Positions 18,140 through 27,783 of a DNA stretch of 64,000 nt are shown here, piece by piece. The first letter of the stretch is position 1; every line of letters begins with the position of its first letter. A program made the translations under genes and the position numbers. Source of the stretch: an uncultured Sphingobacteriaceae bacterium (GTDB taxonomy: Bacteria; Bacteroidota; Bacteroidia; Sphingobacteriales; Sphingobacteriaceae); assembly GCA_946887045.1 (NCBI GenBank), contig CAMPKC010000016.1:14363-78362 (forward strand), in the 5' to 3' direction. The notes below the pieces were generated by a model. That model was not told the origin of the DNA and ran no database searches. It saw nothing but the letters and a program-made list of their open reading frames with translations.

Positions 18140-20908
18140 ATGAAAAAAAGCACAATCATAGTATCGCTTTTATCCCTTTGTTTTTTTAACGGACTTCAGG
18201 CTCAGACTACCATTTGGCCCGAGGTTAAAAAAGAAACCCGCCCCTGGACTCGCTGGTGGTGGATGGGTAATGCCGTTGATCAAAAAAACATCTCATCCCT
18301 GCTCACTAACTATAAACAAACAGGTTTCGGTGGGGTAGAGATAGCACCGATTTACGGTGCCATAGGTTACGAAAGCCGCTACCTTCAATACCTCTCTCCC
18401 GCCTGGATGAAAATGCTGGATCATACCACTAAAACAGCGGAAAGTTTAGGCATGGGCGTAGATTTAACAAATGGAACGGGCTGGCCTTTTGGCGGACCGC
18501 AGGTTCCGGCAGAATTCGCTGCCTCGCGTCTTATCGTTAAAAACTATACTCTTGCAGCAGGAAATTCTTTAAAGGAGAAGATTGAAGTCAGCGATCCAAA
18601 AGCAGGCCTTACACGTTTACAGGCCCTAACCGCTTACAGCAATAAAGGCGAGGTTCTTCAGCTTGTAGATAAGGTCGATAATAAAGGTTTTTTAAATTGG
18701 AAGCCGAAAAACGGCACATGGGAGATTTATGCTGCTTTTAATGCGAAAACCCGCCAAATGGTAAAGAGGGCTGCGCCGGGGGGAGAAGGGTTTACATTAA
18801 ATCATCTTTCAAAACCAGCCCTTGATGAGTATCTGAATCGCTTCGATAAGGCGTTTGTAAATAATCCACCAAAAGTAAGGGCATTTTACAACGACAGTTA
18901 TGAAGTATACAATGCAGATTGGTCGGATAATTTTTTTGCCGAGTTTCAGGCAAGACGGGGATATGATTTGCGTCCGCACATTCGCGATCTTGTTAGCAAA
19001 GAGTCCTCTCCCCAAATCGCACGCCTCAAATCTGACTATCGCGAGACCATGTCCGATATGTTATTGCATAACTTTACTATCCCCTGGACAAACTGGACTC
19101 ACAAATACAACAGTATATCAAAAAACCAGGCCCATGGCTCGCCGGGTAACTTGCTGGATTTGTATGCCGCTGTCGATATACCCGAATGCGAAACTTTTGG
19201 CTCCAGCTTTTTTCCGATTCCCGGCCTTCGCCGCGATAGCGCAGATATACGAAACGTGGACCCGGATCCGATAATGCTGAAATTTGCATCCTCTGCCGCA
19301 CATGTAACCGGAAAGAATCTGGTTTCGAGCGAAACCTTTACCTGGTTGACAGAACATTTCAAAACATCATTGTCGCAAACAAAACCAGAATTGGAGCAGG
19401 TGTTTTTATCCGGTGTAAACCACACTTTCTTTCACGGCACAACATATTCTCCGGAAGATGTTCCGTTTCCGGGATGGCTGTTTTATGCCTCTGTGAATTT
19501 CGTTCCAGCAAATAGCTGGTGGTCGCACCTTCCGGGATTAAATAACTATATCACCCGGGTTCAGTCGGTTCTTCAGGCAGGCAAGCCGGATAACGAGTTG
19601 CTTGTATACTGGCCGATTTATGATGTTTGGAATAATCCTAAAGGTATGGATATGCCTTTAAAGGTACACGATGTCGATGTTTGGCTTCATCCAAGTCCGT
19701 TTTATAAAAACGTGAAATCCTTACAGGATGCAGGATATTCTTTAGATTTCGTTTCTGACGCGTTGTTAAAGAATTCATCCGTTTTAAACGGAAATATCAG
19801 CACTTCATCCAATGCATCGCCATACAAAACATTAATCGTCCCTAAAGCCGATCTGATGCCTGTGGAAACCCTTCAGAAAATTATTGATTTGGCTAGATCC
19901 GGAGCGACGGTAATCATTCAGCAATTTCCCGAAGATGTACCTGGGTTAACTGATCTTGAAGCCAACAGAAATAAGCTGTTTCAAACTATTTCAGGACTTT
20001 CATTCTCGGATGCAGGCGACGGAATCAAGCAATTTAAAACTGGATCTGGTCAAATTATTCTTTCCGGCGATGTACAAAAAGCCTTGAAATTCAGAGGTAT
20101 TTCAGGGGAAAAAATTGCATCTGCTGGCTTAAAGTTTCTACGTCGTCAGGTGGGTGACGAAAAATATTATTATCTGGTAAATCACACTGCCACAGCAATT
20201 GATGCCGACTTGCCATTGAATGTTCAGTCGGCTGCCATAATGATTATGGACCCCCAAACTGGAAATTTTGGTCTCGGAGAAAGTAAACTAGCGGGCGATC
20301 AAACAAATGTTAAAATACAAATGCAGCCGGGTGAAGCTTTGATCCTTAAAACGGTCGCGGCAAATTCAGGTGCACCGAAATGGAAGTATCTTAATAAAGC
20401 GCAGAATACTGTTGAAGTAAAAGGCGAGTGGAATCTTCGTTTCACTGAAGGTGGTCCGAAGGTTCCATCCGAAAAGAAACTTTCTAAGCTGACATCATGG
20501 ACCGAACTTGGCGATAGTTTGGCTGTAGCCTACTCGGGCCGTGCAGAATATTCAATAAACTTCAAAATGCCTAAGATTAAAGGCGATGAATATATTCTCG
20601 ATTTAGGAAAGGTTCATGAAAGTGCCCGCGTGTGGGTTAATGGTAACGATGCCGGTATTTTATGGAGTATCCCATTTCAAACCCGTATCGGGAAATTTCT
20701 TAAAAAAGGAAAGAATACAATCAAAATAGAAGTGGCGAACCTGATGGCCAATAGAATCAGGGATATGGACAAGAAAGGCATTGAGTGGCGTAAATATCAC
20801 GAGATTAACTTCGTAAATATCAATTACAAGGACTTCAACGCCGCAGTTTGGAAGCCCCAGCCTTCAGGTTTAATTGGGCCTGTTACAATTACTCCATATA
20901 AGAAATAA
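18140..20908 (+). CDS. GH106 alpha-L-rhamnosidase, secreted
   Basis: 922 aa with signal peptide ending LQAQ (about residue 22). GH106 enzymes release alpha-linked L-rhamnose and are typical of rhamnogalacturonan loci in Bacteroidota. Characteristic opening: RPWTRWWWMGNAVD, GFGGVEIAPIYG, DLTNGTGWPFGGP, AFYNDSYEVYNADW and VSSETFTWL in the barrel, with a C-terminal galactose-binding-like jelly roll (KVHESARVWVNGNDAGILW, about 815-835). Length fits the family (about 900-1100). A weak GGCGC/GCGCC hairpin lies at 18071-18096 upstream. Confidence 0.9.
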   Translation: MKKSTIIVSLLSLCFFNGLQAQTTIWPEVKKETRPWTRWWWMGNAVDQKNISSLLTNYKQTGFGGVEIAPIYGAIGYESRYLQYLSPAWMKMLDHTTKTAESLGMGVDLTNGTGWPFGGPQVPAEFAASRLIVKNYTLAAGNSLKEKIEVSDPKAGLTRLQALTAYSNKGEVLQLVDKVDNKGFLNWKPKNGTWEIYAAFNAKTRQMVKRAAPGGEGFTLNHLSKPALDEYLNRFDKAFVNNPPKVRAFYNDSYEVYNADWSDNFFAEFQARRGYDLRPHIRDLVSKESSPQIARLKSDYRETMSDMLLHNFTIPWTNWTHKYNSISKNQAHGSPGNLLDLYAAVDIPECETFGSSFFPIPGLRRDSADIRNVDPDPIMLKFASSAAHVTGKNLVSSETFTWLTEHFKTSLSQTKPELEQVFLSGVNHTFFHGTTYSPEDVPFPGWLFYASVNFVPANSWWSHLPGLNNYITRVQSVLQAGKPDNELLVYWPIYDVWNNPKGMDMPLKVHDVDVWLHPSPFYKNVKSLQDAGYSLDFVSDALLKNSSVLNGNISTSSNASPYKTLIVPKADLMPVETLQKIIDLARSGATVIIQQFPEDVPGLTDLEANRNKLFQTISGLSFSDAGDGIKQFKTGSGQIILSGDVQKALKFRGISGEKIASAGLKFLRRQVGDEKYYYLVNHTATAIDADLPLNVQSAAIMIMDPQTGNFGLGESKLAGDQTNVKIQMQPGEALILKTVAANSGAPKWKYLNKAQNTVEVKGEWNLRFTEGGPKVPSEKKLSKLTSWTELGDSLAVAYSGRAEYSINFKMPKIKGDEYILDLGKVHESARVWVNGNDAGILWSIPFQTRIGKFLKKGKNTIKIEVANLMANRIRDMDKKGIEWRKYHEINFVNINYKDFNAAVWKPQPSGLIGPVTITPYKK

Positions 20909-20912
20909 GGCC

Positions 20913-22649
20913 ATGAGAAGCTTACTCTTTTTTTCAACGATTTTAATATGGTGTGGCGCATATTCTCAAAAGGTAAATAATGCAGTAAGTATGCCAGGAA
21001 CTATAATCGTGCCTGCTTCAGATTTTCTTGATAGGAATCCAAAGGGAAATACTATCTCTGATGCAGGTGCTTTGAATACCGACTGGATTTTTAATAATAC
21101 GGCTATTGTGCTTAACTCGGAGACTAATTTGATCGCCAGAATCAATATTCCTCAAGCTGCGCTTTATTACTTATATGTCAGGAGTCAGGGAAACCGCGGA
21201 GCCGGCTTTAAAGTATCTGTCGGCGATAAGGTAAGTGCTGAAACTTTTGGTACGGAGGTGTTAAGCTGGAAAAAGGCAGGCACTTTTCAACTTAAGAAGG
21301 GTATAACTGACATTAAAATCACCCGCATCGACCCTTCCCCGGTTGTTGATGTTTTGGTTTTGAGCACAAACCCTATTCTTACAGAAGAGGATATCAAACC
21401 CTATCAACTCAATCCCGATGTTCAGCTTATTAAGGAGTACAAAATCCCGGCTACGGGAACTGTGAAATTTGGTGATGTGAATGGGGATAAGAAAACTGAT
21501 TTTATGGCTATCAGCCGTGATTGGACTACTACAGTTTTTGATAATTCAGGTACTGAACTCTGGTCATGGAAAGCTCCAGAAGAGAACACACGCTTGAGAT
21601 CTGAGTTTGAAGCTCCGGGTCTGCTCTGGGATTTCGATAGTGATGGAAGCGTAGAGGTGGTACATTGGCGTTTCATAGAGAACAAGGAATGGCTGGTGAT
21701 TGCTGACGGGCGCACAGGAAAAGAAATTCGCAAAACAGAATGGCCAACAAGGGCATTGCCGCATGTATATAATAATTTCAGACTAGCTATCGCTAAGCTT
21801 ACCAAAGCCGCACCAAACGAGCTTGTTGTATTTACTGATTATGGTGGTACAATGAATGTCACAGCTTACAAGTCGGATCTGAGCTTACTTTGGCAGCATA
21901 CCGAAAATCGAAAAAAAGATAACCTAGGCCACTATATCTACCCTGTAGATTTTGATAAAGACGGAATAGATGAAGTACTGGTCGGGTCTTTATTGCTGAA
22001 TTCGAAGGGCAAGGAAATATGGAATCGATTTGATTTACTTAACGACAATCATGATCATGCAGACAGCTATAAATTCGCTGATATTGATAAAGACGGGAAA
22101 CTGGATATTCTAATTTCCAACAGTGAAACTGGAGTGTACGCGATCAAGGCGATGACGAAAGAGCTGATCTGGCAAAATGTTGCAGAGCATAGTCAGCAGA
22201 TCCAGGTGGGAGATTTTCTCAAAAATGTGCCTGGTCCCCAGGTTGTTATTGGCGGCCGGACCTACGGACTGAAACAAACTTCCGAACCGGGTCTTAGCAG
22301 CCAGCTTTTTTGGTTCGATAACAAAGGTACACTGGTTTCTATGTGGCCCAATGGCTATCCTTTAAATGGCAATCCTGATTTTGTTGTCGGTAATTGGAAT
22401 GGTAAAGGCAAACCCCAACTATTCTGGTACAAGTTTAAAATTGATCAAAAAGGGGAAGGAGATTTGTATTTTCCTGATGGTGTTTTTCATATGTTCGACT
22501 TTACGGGACGGGGTGCAGAAGAAGTTATTACTCTTTCGCGGGGAATTTTGCGGGTGTTCGGATCAAAAACGGCTTCACATTCAAATAAAGATTTAAAAGC
22601 TGACTTGAACTATCTTAGATCGAAAGTTGTAAATCATACCCACTATTGA
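20913..22649 (+). CDS. Secreted beta-propeller (FG-GAP-like) protein, possible lyase-like enzyme
   Basis: 578 aa from ATG 20913; an in-frame TTG at 20874 would overlap GH106 and lacks support, while 20913 begins a signal peptide ending GAYSQ. The N-terminal part (about 25-165) resembles a carbohydrate-binding jelly roll (ARINIPQAALYYLYVRSQG). The rest contains repeated calcium-loop-like turns DVNGDKKTDF, DFDSDGSVEV, DFDKDGIDEV and DIDKDGKLDI, which mark propeller blades. PL11 and other lyase families use this fold, so a pectin lyase or binding role is inferred. No family is recognised with confidence. It starts 4 nt after the GH106 stop, clearly the same operon. Confidence 0.55.
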   Translation: MRSLLFFSTILIWCGAYSQKVNNAVSMPGTIIVPASDFLDRNPKGNTISDAGALNTDWIFNNTAIVLNSETNLIARINIPQAALYYLYVRSQGNRGAGFKVSVGDKVSAETFGTEVLSWKKAGTFQLKKGITDIKITRIDPSPVVDVLVLSTNPILTEEDIKPYQLNPDVQLIKEYKIPATGTVKFGDVNGDKKTDFMAISRDWTTTVFDNSGTELWSWKAPEENTRLRSEFEAPGLLWDFDSDGSVEVVHWRFIENKEWLVIADGRTGKEIRKTEWPTRALPHVYNNFRLAIAKLTKAAPNELVVFTDYGGTMNVTAYKSDLSLLWQHTENRKKDNLGHYIYPVDFDKDGIDEVLVGSLLLNSKGKEIWNRFDLLNDNHDHADSYKFADIDKDGKLDILISNSETGVYAIKAMTKELIWQNVAEHSQQIQVGDFLKNVPGPQVVIGGRTYGLKQTSEPGLSSQLFWFDNKGTLVSMWPNGYPLNGNPDFVVGNWNGKGKPQLFWYKFKIDQKGEGDLYFPDGVFHMFDFTGRGAEEVITLSRGILRVFGSKTASHSNKDLKADLNYLRSKVVNHTHY

Positions 22650-22699
22650 TATCTTGTGTTAGTTTTGTTAGCTATTAACCGCGGGAGAAGCAATATTTC

Positions 22700-22712
22700 G
22701 CAACCATGTTGC
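22700..22712. promoter_or_regulatory. Inverted repeat GCAAC-CAT-GTTGC before the GntR gene, possible operator
   Basis: Perfect 5-bp arms with 3-nt spacer, 16 nt upstream of the regulator start. Location fits an autoregulatory site for a dimeric winged-helix protein; no second copy was noticed in the locus. Confidence 0.3.
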
Positions 22713-22728
22713 TATTTTAGAAAATTAT

Positions 22729-23775
22729 ATGTCCAAGTCCTCAAATAAGTCGTTAAAGTTTTTCGATTTTATTCATATCGACGAATATTCAGCAACTCCC
22801 AAATATCTTCAGTTAACGAATTCTATTTTAACAGCAATTGAATCAGGCAAGATCAATAAAAACGATATGTTGCCTTCTATTAACGAATTGAGTTATGAGT
22901 TAGAAATCTCGAGAGACACTGCTGAAAAGGGCTATAAATATTTAAAGAAAATCGGCGTTTTAGCCTCCATTCCTGGTAAAGGGTATTATATAGCGAGTAC
23001 AGATTTCAGGCAGACCCTTCGAATTTGTATGCTGTTTAATAAACTTAGTTCACATAAAAAGATTGTATACGATTCGTTTATTGCAGCACTTGGCGATCAT
23101 GTTGCAGTCGACTTTTACATTTACAACAACGATTTTAAGTTATTTAAAAAAATGTTGGCCGACAAGATGGAAGGTTACTCCCATTACATCGTAGTCCCTC
23201 ATTTTATCGAAGGGGGTGAAAATGCCTGCGATATTATCAATACCATTCCAAAAGAGAAACTGGTGCTGCTTGATAAGAAAATTCCGGGTGTTGATGGCGA
23301 ATACGCCGCTGTTTATGAGAATTTTGAAACAGATATTTACAAAGCCCTGGAACAGGCAAAAGATATTTTAAGTAAATATCACACCATAAAATTAATCTTT
23401 CCCGAGAAAAGCTATTATCCTAAAGAGATAAAAAAAGGATTATTACGTTTCTGCCAGCAATATGCTTTTGGTCATAAAGTGATAAGCGATATCAGTACCG
23501 AGCCTATAGAAGAAGGCGAGGTTTATATCAACTTAATGGAAGATGATTTGGTTAAATTAATCGAAAAAATAATCTCGCTTAAATTAGAAGTAGGCAAACA
23601 AGTTGGTGTGATATCTTATAATGAAACACCTCTTAAAAAGGTAATCTTAAGCGGGATTACAACAGTTTCCACAGACTTTCAGCAAATGGGCTCTATTGCT
23701 GCAAAAATGATTTTAGAAAATTCGAGAACACATGTAGAAGTGCCGTTTCATCTTACTCTTAGACCTTCGTTGTAA
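22729..23775 (+). CDS. GntR family transcriptional regulator with LacI-like sugar-binding effector domain
   Basis: 348 aa. Residues about 20-90 form the GntR winged helix (LPSINELSYELEISRDTAEKGYKYLKKIG, with the typical IPGKGYY wing). Residues about 95-348 look like a periplasmic-binding-protein (LacI/GalR-type) effector domain (TDFQQMGSIAAKMIL near the end). This architecture is known for Bacteroidota sugar regulators such as the fucose repressor type. It stands at the end of the rhamnogalacturonan locus on the same strand, so it is the probable local regulator responding to rhamnose or a related sugar; this is inference. No hybrid two-component or ECF/anti-sigma regulator is present in the window part of the locus. 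Confidence 0.85.
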   Translation: MSKSSNKSLKFFDFIHIDEYSATPKYLQLTNSILTAIESGKINKNDMLPSINELSYELEISRDTAEKGYKYLKKIGVLASIPGKGYYIASTDFRQTLRICMLFNKLSSHKKIVYDSFIAALGDHVAVDFYIYNNDFKLFKKMLADKMEGYSHYIVVPHFIEGGENACDIINTIPKEKLVLLDKKIPGVDGEYAAVYENFETDIYKALEQAKDILSKYHTIKLIFPEKSYYPKEIKKGLLRFCQQYAFGHKVISDISTEPIEEGEVYINLMEDDLVKLIEKIISLKLEVGKQVGVISYNETPLKKVILSGITTVSTDFQQMGSIAAKMILENSRTHVEVPFHLTLRPSL

Positions 23776-23815
23776 ACTTTTAGTGCTTCTTAGTGTTTGT
23801 TTCTTTAAATAAAGT

Positions 23816-25597
23816 ATGAAGAAACATTTTTATAACACTGGAATTATAGGCAATTGCTCCTTTCTTGCACACGTTGGTAAAGATACCAATATCTCATGGT
23901 TGTGCTGGCCTCGTTTCGACAGCTCGTTTGTTTTCGGATCCCTGTTAGATAAAGAAAAAGGCGGAGAATTTTCAATTCTTCCTGCTTCAGAATACACTTC
24001 AAATCAGTTTTATCTGGAAAATACGAATGTATTGTGTACAGAAATTACATGTGAAAGCGGCAGATACAGGGTAATAGATGTGGCTCCCCGATTTCAGCAG
24101 TATGAGCGTTATTTTAAACCGCTAATGTTGATTCGGAAAATCGAACCTCTTGAAGGGAATCCCCGGATTCAGGTTAAATGCCAGCCAGTAGGCGATTATG
24201 GCAGACAAAAGCTAAGGCCACATCGGGGAAGCAATCATATACATTTTGACGGATACGAAGATTCTGTCCGGCTCACCACAAATATTCCGATCAGTTATCT
24301 ATCAGATGAAACCGCCTTTGTATTAAACGAAGTTAAATACCTGGTTCTGACTTACGGGCAGCCTTTAGAAGCTCCATTAAGCAGTACCTGCGAGAATTTT
24401 ATCAGGGAAACCATTTCATATTGGCGCATCTGGATAAAACATTCTAACATCTCATCTTTCTATCAGGAGTACGTCATACGTTCTGCCCTGGCATTGAAAA
24501 TACATCAATACGAAGATACGGGCGCTATTATCGCGGCCAGTACAACGAGCTTGCCTGAGTATCATGGCAGCGGCAGAAACTGGGATTATCGCTTTTGCTG
24601 GTTAAGAGATACCTACTATGTAATTTCTGCGCTCAGTCACATTGGCCATTTTGAAGAGATGGAACGCTATTTCAACTATGTTGCAGGAATTTCAGTATCC
24701 GAAAATAGCCGGTATCAGCCTCTCTATGCCATAGATGGCAGCAGTGAGCTCAATGAAACTATTATGGAACACCTGGACGGATATATGGGAAATAAGCCCG
24801 TCAGGATCGGTAACCAGGCTGCAGAGCATATTCAAAATGACATTTACGGACAGGTAATGATATCAATTATGCCCCTGTACATTGATCATAGATTTGTTTT
24901 CCGTGAACGTAAAGACTCTATACGGTGGATTGAAACTGTACTCGGCAAAATAGAACGCACAATTGATGAGAAAGACGCGGGTATTTGGGAATTTAGAAAT
25001 ATTGCCAATGTTCATTGTTACAGTAATCTGTTTCAATGGGCCGGTTGTGCAGCTGCCGCTAAAATGGCACGCACCATCTCCAATAAAGAACTTGAAGAAA
25101 AAGCTTTATCACTTCAAAAGAAAGCAGCAGATCACATCGAAAGTTGTTATGATCCCGTAAGGAAAGTTTATACCAATGCTGCGGGCGGCACTTATTTAGA
25201 TGCCAGCACTTTGCAGCTTATCATGATGAATTACCTTGATCCGGCTTCCGACCGTGCAAAAGATCATTTGAAGGCTCTTGAAGCCGAACTGAAAACCCCA
25301 AGCGGTTTATTTTATCGCTATTTACACGAGGATGATTTTGGGAAGCCCAAGACTACATTTCTGATTTGTGCCTTTTGGTATGTTGAAGCTCTGGCTTGTG
25401 TAGGGAGGATAGATGATGCTATAAAAGAATTCGAAAATATCATCCAGTACTCTAATCACCTCATGCTTTTTAGTGAAGATGTTGATGAAAATACCGGAAG
25501 CCAATGGGGGAATTTCCCCCAGGCTTACAGTCATGTAGGTTTAATGAATGCGGCTTACCGCATTGCAATGAAATTGGATAAGCCAATATTTCTTTAG
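23816..25597 (+). CDS. GH15 family glycoside hydrolase, possible trehalase
   Basis: 593 aa, no signal peptide, so cytoplasmic. GH15 marks: N-terminal YNTGIIGNCSFLAHV and WLCWPRFDSSF, catalytic-region GRNWDYRFCWLRD (about 252-264), NDIYGQVMISI, EKDAGIWEFR, and SQWGNFPQAYSHVGLMNAA near the C-terminus. Known members include glucoamylases, glucodextranases and bacterial/archaeal trehalases. It converges on a trehalose-6-phosphate synthase/phosphatase gene, the two stop codons overlapping by four bases (TTAG). That pairing suggests an intracellular trehalase, but glucoamylase-like action is possible. Confidence 0.85.
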   Translation: MKKHFYNTGIIGNCSFLAHVGKDTNISWLCWPRFDSSFVFGSLLDKEKGGEFSILPASEYTSNQFYLENTNVLCTEITCESGRYRVIDVAPRFQQYERYFKPLMLIRKIEPLEGNPRIQVKCQPVGDYGRQKLRPHRGSNHIHFDGYEDSVRLTTNIPISYLSDETAFVLNEVKYLVLTYGQPLEAPLSSTCENFIRETISYWRIWIKHSNISSFYQEYVIRSALALKIHQYEDTGAIIAASTTSLPEYHGSGRNWDYRFCWLRDTYYVISALSHIGHFEEMERYFNYVAGISVSENSRYQPLYAIDGSSELNETIMEHLDGYMGNKPVRIGNQAAEHIQNDIYGQVMISIMPLYIDHRFVFRERKDSIRWIETVLGKIERTIDEKDAGIWEFRNIANVHCYSNLFQWAGCAAAAKMARTISNKELEEKALSLQKKAADHIESCYDPVRKVYTNAAGGTYLDASTLQLIMMNYLDPASDRAKDHLKALEAELKTPSGLFYRYLHEDDFGKPKTTFLICAFWYVEALACVGRIDDAIKEFENIIQYSNHLMLFSEDVDENTGSQWGNFPQAYSHVGLMNAAYRIAMKLDKPIFL

Positions 25598-27783
25598 CTT
25601 TCTGACGAGATAAAGGCGAGTGACCTTAATAATTTTCTAACTTCCCGATAATCTCTTAAATAAAATCTGGCGGCAGATATATTGCCGCCAATTTTTATGG
25701 AGTAGGCATCCGAAGGAAGTACTTTGAAAATATCTTCATCTGTATGGTCATCTCCTAAAGCCATGATGTAATCATAATCTTTATCTTCAAACCATTTAAG
25801 AGCCATTTTCCCCTTGTTTACCTCGATGTTTTTAATCTCAATAACCTTGCTTCCCGGAAGCATTTGTAGCCCTCTGTCGGCTATTGTAAAGAGCAAGTCA
25901 TTCATTATTTCATTTGCCCTCAAATCGCCTAGGCCTTCTTCCACTTTCCGGTAATGCCACACCAGCGAGTAACTTTTTTCTTCGATAAACGACCCGGGAG
26001 TTCTGTCGACATATGTTTCCAGAATTGGTGCAATATCCTGTTTCCACTGATTATCTAAACCCGATATTTTTACCCAATCTTGCTCGTGCTTTTTGGTCCA
26101 TGTTCCGTGCTCGGCTATCATGTCAATGGGTAATTTCGAGAACCATTCTTCTAAGGTCTCGTGTTTGCGCCCACTTATTATTACCACGTGGTTTGATGGA
26201 TCTGACGATAGTTGTTCTAATAACTCGTATAAATCCTCGTCCGGGAAAGCCATATCTATATCCGAATGAAATCCGACCAGTGTGCCGTCATAATCAAGAA
26301 ATATGATTCGCTTGGATGATTCGGCATATTCTTGTTCCATCATGAATTGTCTCTGCATCTCCAGGTATTTCGCTTTCATTGATTTTTGTAGTTGTTTTAC
26401 TTCGTGTAAACGATCCATATAAATTTTTACCCAGTGCCGGATGTTAAACTTTGATACAACGTGGCGTAAGAGTTTCATTCGCCTCTTTTGTTCTTCGGGC
26501 TTCATGTTAATGGCCTGAATTATTGCCTCATAAATTTCTCCAATATTATTGGGGTTTACTATAAGAGCATCTACCAACTCTTTTGCAGATCCGGCCATTT
26601 CGCTCAAGATCAGTACACCATCGTTGTTTGTACGGCTGGCCACGTATTCTTTACTTACCAGATTCATTCCATCACGCATCGGTGTTACCAGGCAAACATC
26701 AGCTATACTATACAGTGCTGATAATACTTCAATTGGAAAGGATCGATAATAATAATGAACCGGAATCCAGTTTAAAGTTCTGTATCTGGCGTTAATATTT
26801 CCAACCAGTTTGTCAATCTCATCTTTTAACTCTCTATAGTTCGCCACAGTATCTCTTGACGGCACAATAATCATATAAAGAATTACTTGTTCGAGATGCT
26901 CCGGATGGAGTTGAAGCAGTAAATCAAAGGCTTGTAGTCGTTGTAAAATACCTTTACTATAATCAAGCCGGTCTATTGATAAAACGATTTTATAGCCGTC
27001 GAAGCTTTCCTTAAGTTCTTGCCTGTTTTGAATGACCTTTTCATCCTGTGTTAGCAATTCAAATTTTTTATCATCAATTCCCATCGGGAAAGATTCAATT
27101 ACTACCTGCCTGTCGTTGTATGTAACAACGTTTGAGGAGGACTGTATAGGCAAGATCCGGGTCACTGCGCTTCTAAAATGTCTGGCGTCATCGAATGTAT
27201 GGAAACCTAAGAGGTCGGCTCCAAGCATGTTTTCTAAAATCTCTGCACGCCAGGGTATCAGCCTGAACAGTTCCGAACTGGGGAACGGAATATGCTGGAA
27301 AAATCCAATGGTAATATCAGGAAATTCGGCTCTGATCAGGCCGGGTAAAAGCAATAATTGATAATCGTGTATCCAAATGATATCATCAGGCTCAGCTATT
27401 TGTAAAACGGCTTCCTTGAACTTATAATTTACTTCTTTATAGCTGTCCCAGTAGCTTTGCTCATACTTTGCATAGGTGGGGTGATAATGAAAAATTGGCC
27501 ATAGGGTTTCGTTAGAAAACCCTTCATAATAAAGATTAATCTCTTCCTGAGTTAGAAAAACAGGAGAGAGGTTGATTTCTGACAATTGATTTTTAATCGT
27601 GTTTTCCTGATCTTCAGAATAAACTTCAATGCCAGGCCATCCAATCCAAATGTTGTTCCCTTGACGGTAAATTGATCCGAGGCCGGTTGCTAACCCACCC
27701 TCGCTTTGCCTAAGTTCAAATTGGCCATTACTCTCACTTATTTTTACAGGAAGCCTGTTTGAGATAATGATTGTTTTGCCCAT
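25594..27783 (-). CDS. Fused trehalose-6-phosphate synthase / trehalose-6-phosphate phosphatase (OtsA-OtsB)
   Basis: 729 aa. The N-terminal GT20 domain (1 to about 470) has GGLATGLGSIY, WIHDYQLLLLPGL, SIDRLDYSKGI and RDGMNLVSKEYVAS, the UDP-glucose and glucose-6-phosphate site. The C-terminal HAD phosphatase domain (about 490-720) has FLDYDGTLVGF (nucleophile Asp near 496), the motif around VVIISGRK, and GDDHTDEDIF. The fusion makes trehalose from UDP-glucose and glucose-6-phosphate in one polypeptide, for osmotic or desiccation protection. Fusion is frequent in Bacteroidota and eukaryotes. Convergent with the GH15 gene. Confidence 0.95.
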   Translation of the reverse strand: MGKTIIISNRLPVKISESNGQFELRQSEGGLATGLGSIYRQGNNIWIGWPGIEVYSEDQENTIKNQLSEINLSPVFLTQEEINLYYEGFSNETLWPIFHYHPTYAKYEQSYWDSYKEVNYKFKEAVLQIAEPDDIIWIHDYQLLLLPGLIRAEFPDITIGFFQHIPFPSSELFRLIPWRAEILENMLGADLLGFHTFDDARHFRSAVTRILPIQSSSNVVTYNDRQVVIESFPMGIDDKKFELLTQDEKVIQNRQELKESFDGYKIVLSIDRLDYSKGILQRLQAFDLLLQLHPEHLEQVILYMIIVPSRDTVANYRELKDEIDKLVGNINARYRTLNWIPVHYYYRSFPIEVLSALYSIADVCLVTPMRDGMNLVSKEYVASRTNNDGVLILSEMAGSAKELVDALIVNPNNIGEIYEAIIQAINMKPEEQKRRMKLLRHVVSKFNIRHWVKIYMDRLHEVKQLQKSMKAKYLEMQRQFMMEQEYAESSKRIIFLDYDGTLVGFHSDIDMAFPDEDLYELLEQLSSDPSNHVVIISGRKHETLEEWFSKLPIDMIAEHGTWTKKHEQDWVKISGLDNQWKQDIAPILETYVDRTPGSFIEEKSYSLVWHYRKVEEGLGDLRANEIMNDLLFTIADRGLQMLPGSKVIEIKNIEVNKGKMALKWFEDKDYDYIMALGDDHTDEDIFKVLPSDAYSIKIGGNISAARFYLRDYREVRKLLRSLAFISSES

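Noticed and set aside
20874..20912. Upstream TTG start of the propeller gene
   Set aside because: Would overlap GH106 and hide the signal peptide; ATG at 20913 begins it properly.
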